7,136 bases of DNA from Ktedonobacteraceae bacterium (GTDB lineage: Bacteria; Chloroflexota; Ktedonobacteria; Ktedonobacterales; Ktedonobacteraceae), in NCBI GenBank assembly GCA_017354095.1, contig JAFMRP010000235.1, positions 1 through 7,136 on the forward strand. The letters run 5' to 3'. Position 1 is the stretch's first letter; every line of letters starts with the position of its first letter. The notes under the pieces were generated by a model, which worked only from the letters and a program-made list of their open reading frames with translations, had not been told where the DNA came from and ran no database searches. Shown one piece after another: positions 6,039 through 7,136 of the stretch. Both the position numbers and the translations under genes were made by a program.

Positions 6039-6548
6039 CTAGTAATATGCTCCGTCAGTGCTCCGGATGCTCTGGCTTCCAAATAAACCAGCCCACCCGG
6101 ATGCCCGTTGCATATCATAAAATGGATACCAGTATTTGTCAATCCACCCGTTGCAATCGCACAGCAGCCCTCCTAGAGTGCGCCGCTCCATCTCGCGATC
6201 AACAACCTTGTTCGCGTGCGGATGCTGGCAGCGGCGCGGCAGCGGCGAGCCAAAGCCATGCGCGTAATGGACCAGTTCGTGCGCGATGGTGACGGTCAGT
6301 ACGTATTCAGGCACCTGAGTCAGCTGCAAGAGCGTATTAATGCCAATCTGGGTGACGGTGTGATCGCATGAAAGACGAATCAGGCCCAGGCGATTTTTCC
6401 AGGGATAGCAATAGGCAATGTGAATGGTATTAGCACGCGGGATATCCGCGAAATAGGCATTCCAGATAGTTTCAAGATAAGAGACAAGATCGTGCCGGTG
6501 GCGCTGCTGCTCCGGCGCGGGCAATCCTGGCAAGGCAAGCGAAGCCAT
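6039..6548 (-). CDS. Putative zinc metalloprotease with an HELVH motif (SprT-like)
   Basis: The 169-residue protein contains one clear hallmark, the zinc-protease helix TIAHELVHYAH with HExxH at 90-94 (zinc ligands His90 and His94, catalytic Glu91). Candidate third ligands are His109 and His111 in CQHPH, or Asp117/Glu119 in the following VVDREMERR. The helix-metal arrangement and the downstream aromatic stretch (WIDKYWYPFYD, 135-145) recall small SprT-like domains, but no close family is recognised. Cys47, Cys61, Cys107, Cys130 and Cys132 (CDC) might bind a second metal or form disulphides. There is no signal peptide or membrane helix, so it is probably cytoplasmic. The start is ATG at 6546-6548, with AGGAG 8 nt upstream. 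It stands before rho on the same strand, but the strong rho promoter suggests separate control. Confidence 0.7.
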   Translation of the reverse strand: MASLALPGLPAPEQQRHRHDLVSYLETIWNAYFADIPRANTIHIAYCYPWKNRLGLIRLSCDHTVTQIGINTLLQLTQVPEYVLTVTIAHELVHYAHGFGSPLPRRCQHPHANKVVDREMERRTLGGLLCDCNGWIDKYWYPFYDMQRASGWAGLFGSQSIRSTDGAYY

Positions 6549-6597
6549 ACTTCCATCTCCTGATTGAGTAAATAATGCTAAAGATGATTTTGAGTCC

Positions 6598-6603
6598 AGT
6601 ATA
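6598..6603 (-). promoter_or_regulatory. Candidate -10 box of the metalloprotease-like gene
   Basis: TATACT on the minus strand lies about 50 bp upstream of the ATG at 6548. No good -35 box sits 16-18 bp further upstream, so recognition would need an activator or this is a chance match. Confidence 0.25.
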
Positions 6604-6608
6604 CCGGA

Positions 6609-6621
6609 CGATTGACAATCG
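6609..6621. promoter_or_regulatory. 13-bp palindrome upstream of the metalloprotease-like gene
   Basis: CGATTG and CAATCG are perfect reverse complements around a central A. The palindrome lies just upstream of the candidate TATACT box at 6598-6603, a position suiting an activator or repressor. It also contains TTGACA on the plus strand, but no matching -10 box is found there. The rest of the 6549-6772 gap is AT-rich and shows no small gene. Confidence 0.3.
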
Positions 6622-6772
6622 GTTTCTTCAATGGATTGGGAATAAAGCTCAAGGCTCGCTTGTTTGAATAAGCAGAGGGATGATAAGGATTTCTACTTTT
6701 GTCCCATATATTTTTATCCCATTTCCTTTATCCTGCTACGTATAAAGAATGTAGTAGTAGGAGGTAGATGCT

Positions 6773-7136
6773 TTGATTGGTACACTCTGTAGCGCTGATG
6801 GTGCCCAGGTTCCCGGGTGCGCTATCCCTGCTGAATTATACGTCGAAAAAGAGACGCTGGATTATAAGACAGCACCGCTGATGGCAATACGACCTGCCAC
6901 ACAGCAGATTAACGAAGAAGAGGTGTACACCTCTTTTGAAGCCGCCATCAGCGATCGTGTGCTGGCCATACGCAATACGCTGAGCCATCTACAGCAGACC
7001 CGGTCCGCGCGGCGCTCGCCGGCTAAGCACACATCAGGTTGGCGCGACTGGTTGCGTGCTGCACGCCTCGCTGCCCTGGCTCTGCTCTGTATACTCATCG
7101 GCTTTGATCTGATGGGCCTCCTGGTGCTGCTGGCTC
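6773..7136 (+). CDS. N-terminal part of an unknown membrane-anchored protein (runs off the window)
   Basis: An open frame of 121 codons runs from TTG at 6773 to the window edge without a stop. AGGAGGT at 6759-6765 lies 7 nt before the TTG, an excellent ribosome site that fixes the start. The closer ATG at 6768 is out of frame and stops after two codons, its TGA overlapping the TTG. Residues 1-95 are soluble and charged, with two cysteines (Cys6, Cys16) and a likely helical segment at about 46-76 containing NEEEVYTSFEAAISDRVLAI. A basic stretch (RSARRSPAKH, 77-86) precedes a hydrophobic helix from about 97 to the end (LAALALLCILIGFDLMGLLV). This suggests a cytoplasmic N-terminal region anchored by one or more membrane helices. 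I do not recognise the family; the rest of the gene lies beyond the window. Confidence 0.75.
   Translation, partial: MIGTLCSADGAQVPGCAIPAELYVEKETLDYKTAPLMAIRPATQQINEEEVYTSFEAAISDRVLAIRNTLSHLQQTRSARRSPAKHTSGWRDWLRAARLAALALLCILIGFDLMGLLVLLA
6918..6935. repeat. Perfect 18-bp palindrome inside the partial membrane-protein gene
   Basis: AAGAGGTGTACACCTCTT reads identically on both strands and extends to 6916-6937 with one mismatch. It spans codons 49-55 (E-E-V-Y-T-S-F) of the partial gene. It could be a protein-binding site within the coding region or the result of ordinary codon choice. Confidence 0.5.

Noticed and set aside
5966..6292. Plus-strand frame of 108 codons
   Set aside because: It overlaps the HELVH protein on the other strand; its Cys/Ser/Arg-rich product looks like a shadow translation.
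6612..6645. Plus-strand promoter using TTGACA at 6612
   Set aside because: No acceptable -10 box lies 16-18 bp downstream.
1..7136. CRISPR arrays, insertion sequences, prophage or defence genes
   Set aside because: No regularly spaced repeats, transposase, integrase or recognised defence domains were seen.

Overview
The window looks like chromosomal DNA of a free-living bacterium with moderate GC content. The best guess is the Chloroflexota, perhaps a Ktedonobacteria-like lineage. This rests on the overall gene style: a lipoprotein-type ModA, frequent TTG and GTG starts behind strong AGGAGG Shine-Dalgarno sites, and a 422-residue Rho without a large insertion. It is an impression, not a placement from a marker phylogeny. 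No transposase, phage gene, CRISPR array, tRNA or rRNA was seen, so most of the window is ordinary housekeeping and transport DNA.

Layout. Positions 1-34 hold a perfect 14-bp hairpin, a likely terminator for the small two-helix membrane protein gene at 68-367 (minus). Positions 368-653 are a divergent control region. It has a minus-strand promoter for the membrane protein gene and a strong plus-strand promoter (TTGACA, 18 bp, TATACT) for modA. A 19-bp dyad lies across that promoter's -10 box, and a second dyad lies just before the modA ribosome site. modA (654-1505) and modB (1512-2327) encode the lipoprotein and permease of a molybdate-type ABC importer. The ATPase gene modC is absent here. 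modB runs tail-to-tail into a GNAT acetyltransferase gene (2302-2733, minus), and the two overlap by 26 bp.

From 2302 to 6548 every gene reads on the minus strand. In transcription order they are an HExxH metalloprotease-like gene (6039-6548), rho (4414-5682), an aldehyde dehydrogenase (2829-4310) and the acetyltransferase. rho has its own excellent promoter (TTGACA, 17 bp, TGG-TATAGT) and a long leader of about 255 nt. That leader contains an imperfect 14-bp hairpin and a 14-codon upstream reading frame whose stop overlaps the rho GTG start. This suggests autoregulation, as is known for rho in other bacteria. At the right edge, a plus-strand gene with a TTG start (6773 to beyond the window) encodes a protein with a roughly 95-residue soluble N-terminus followed by a membrane helix.

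No convincing new multi-gene system is present. The observations most worth a second look are regulatory: the rho leader with its coupled upstream frame, the modA operator-like dyads, and a 13-bp promoter block shared by modA and rho.
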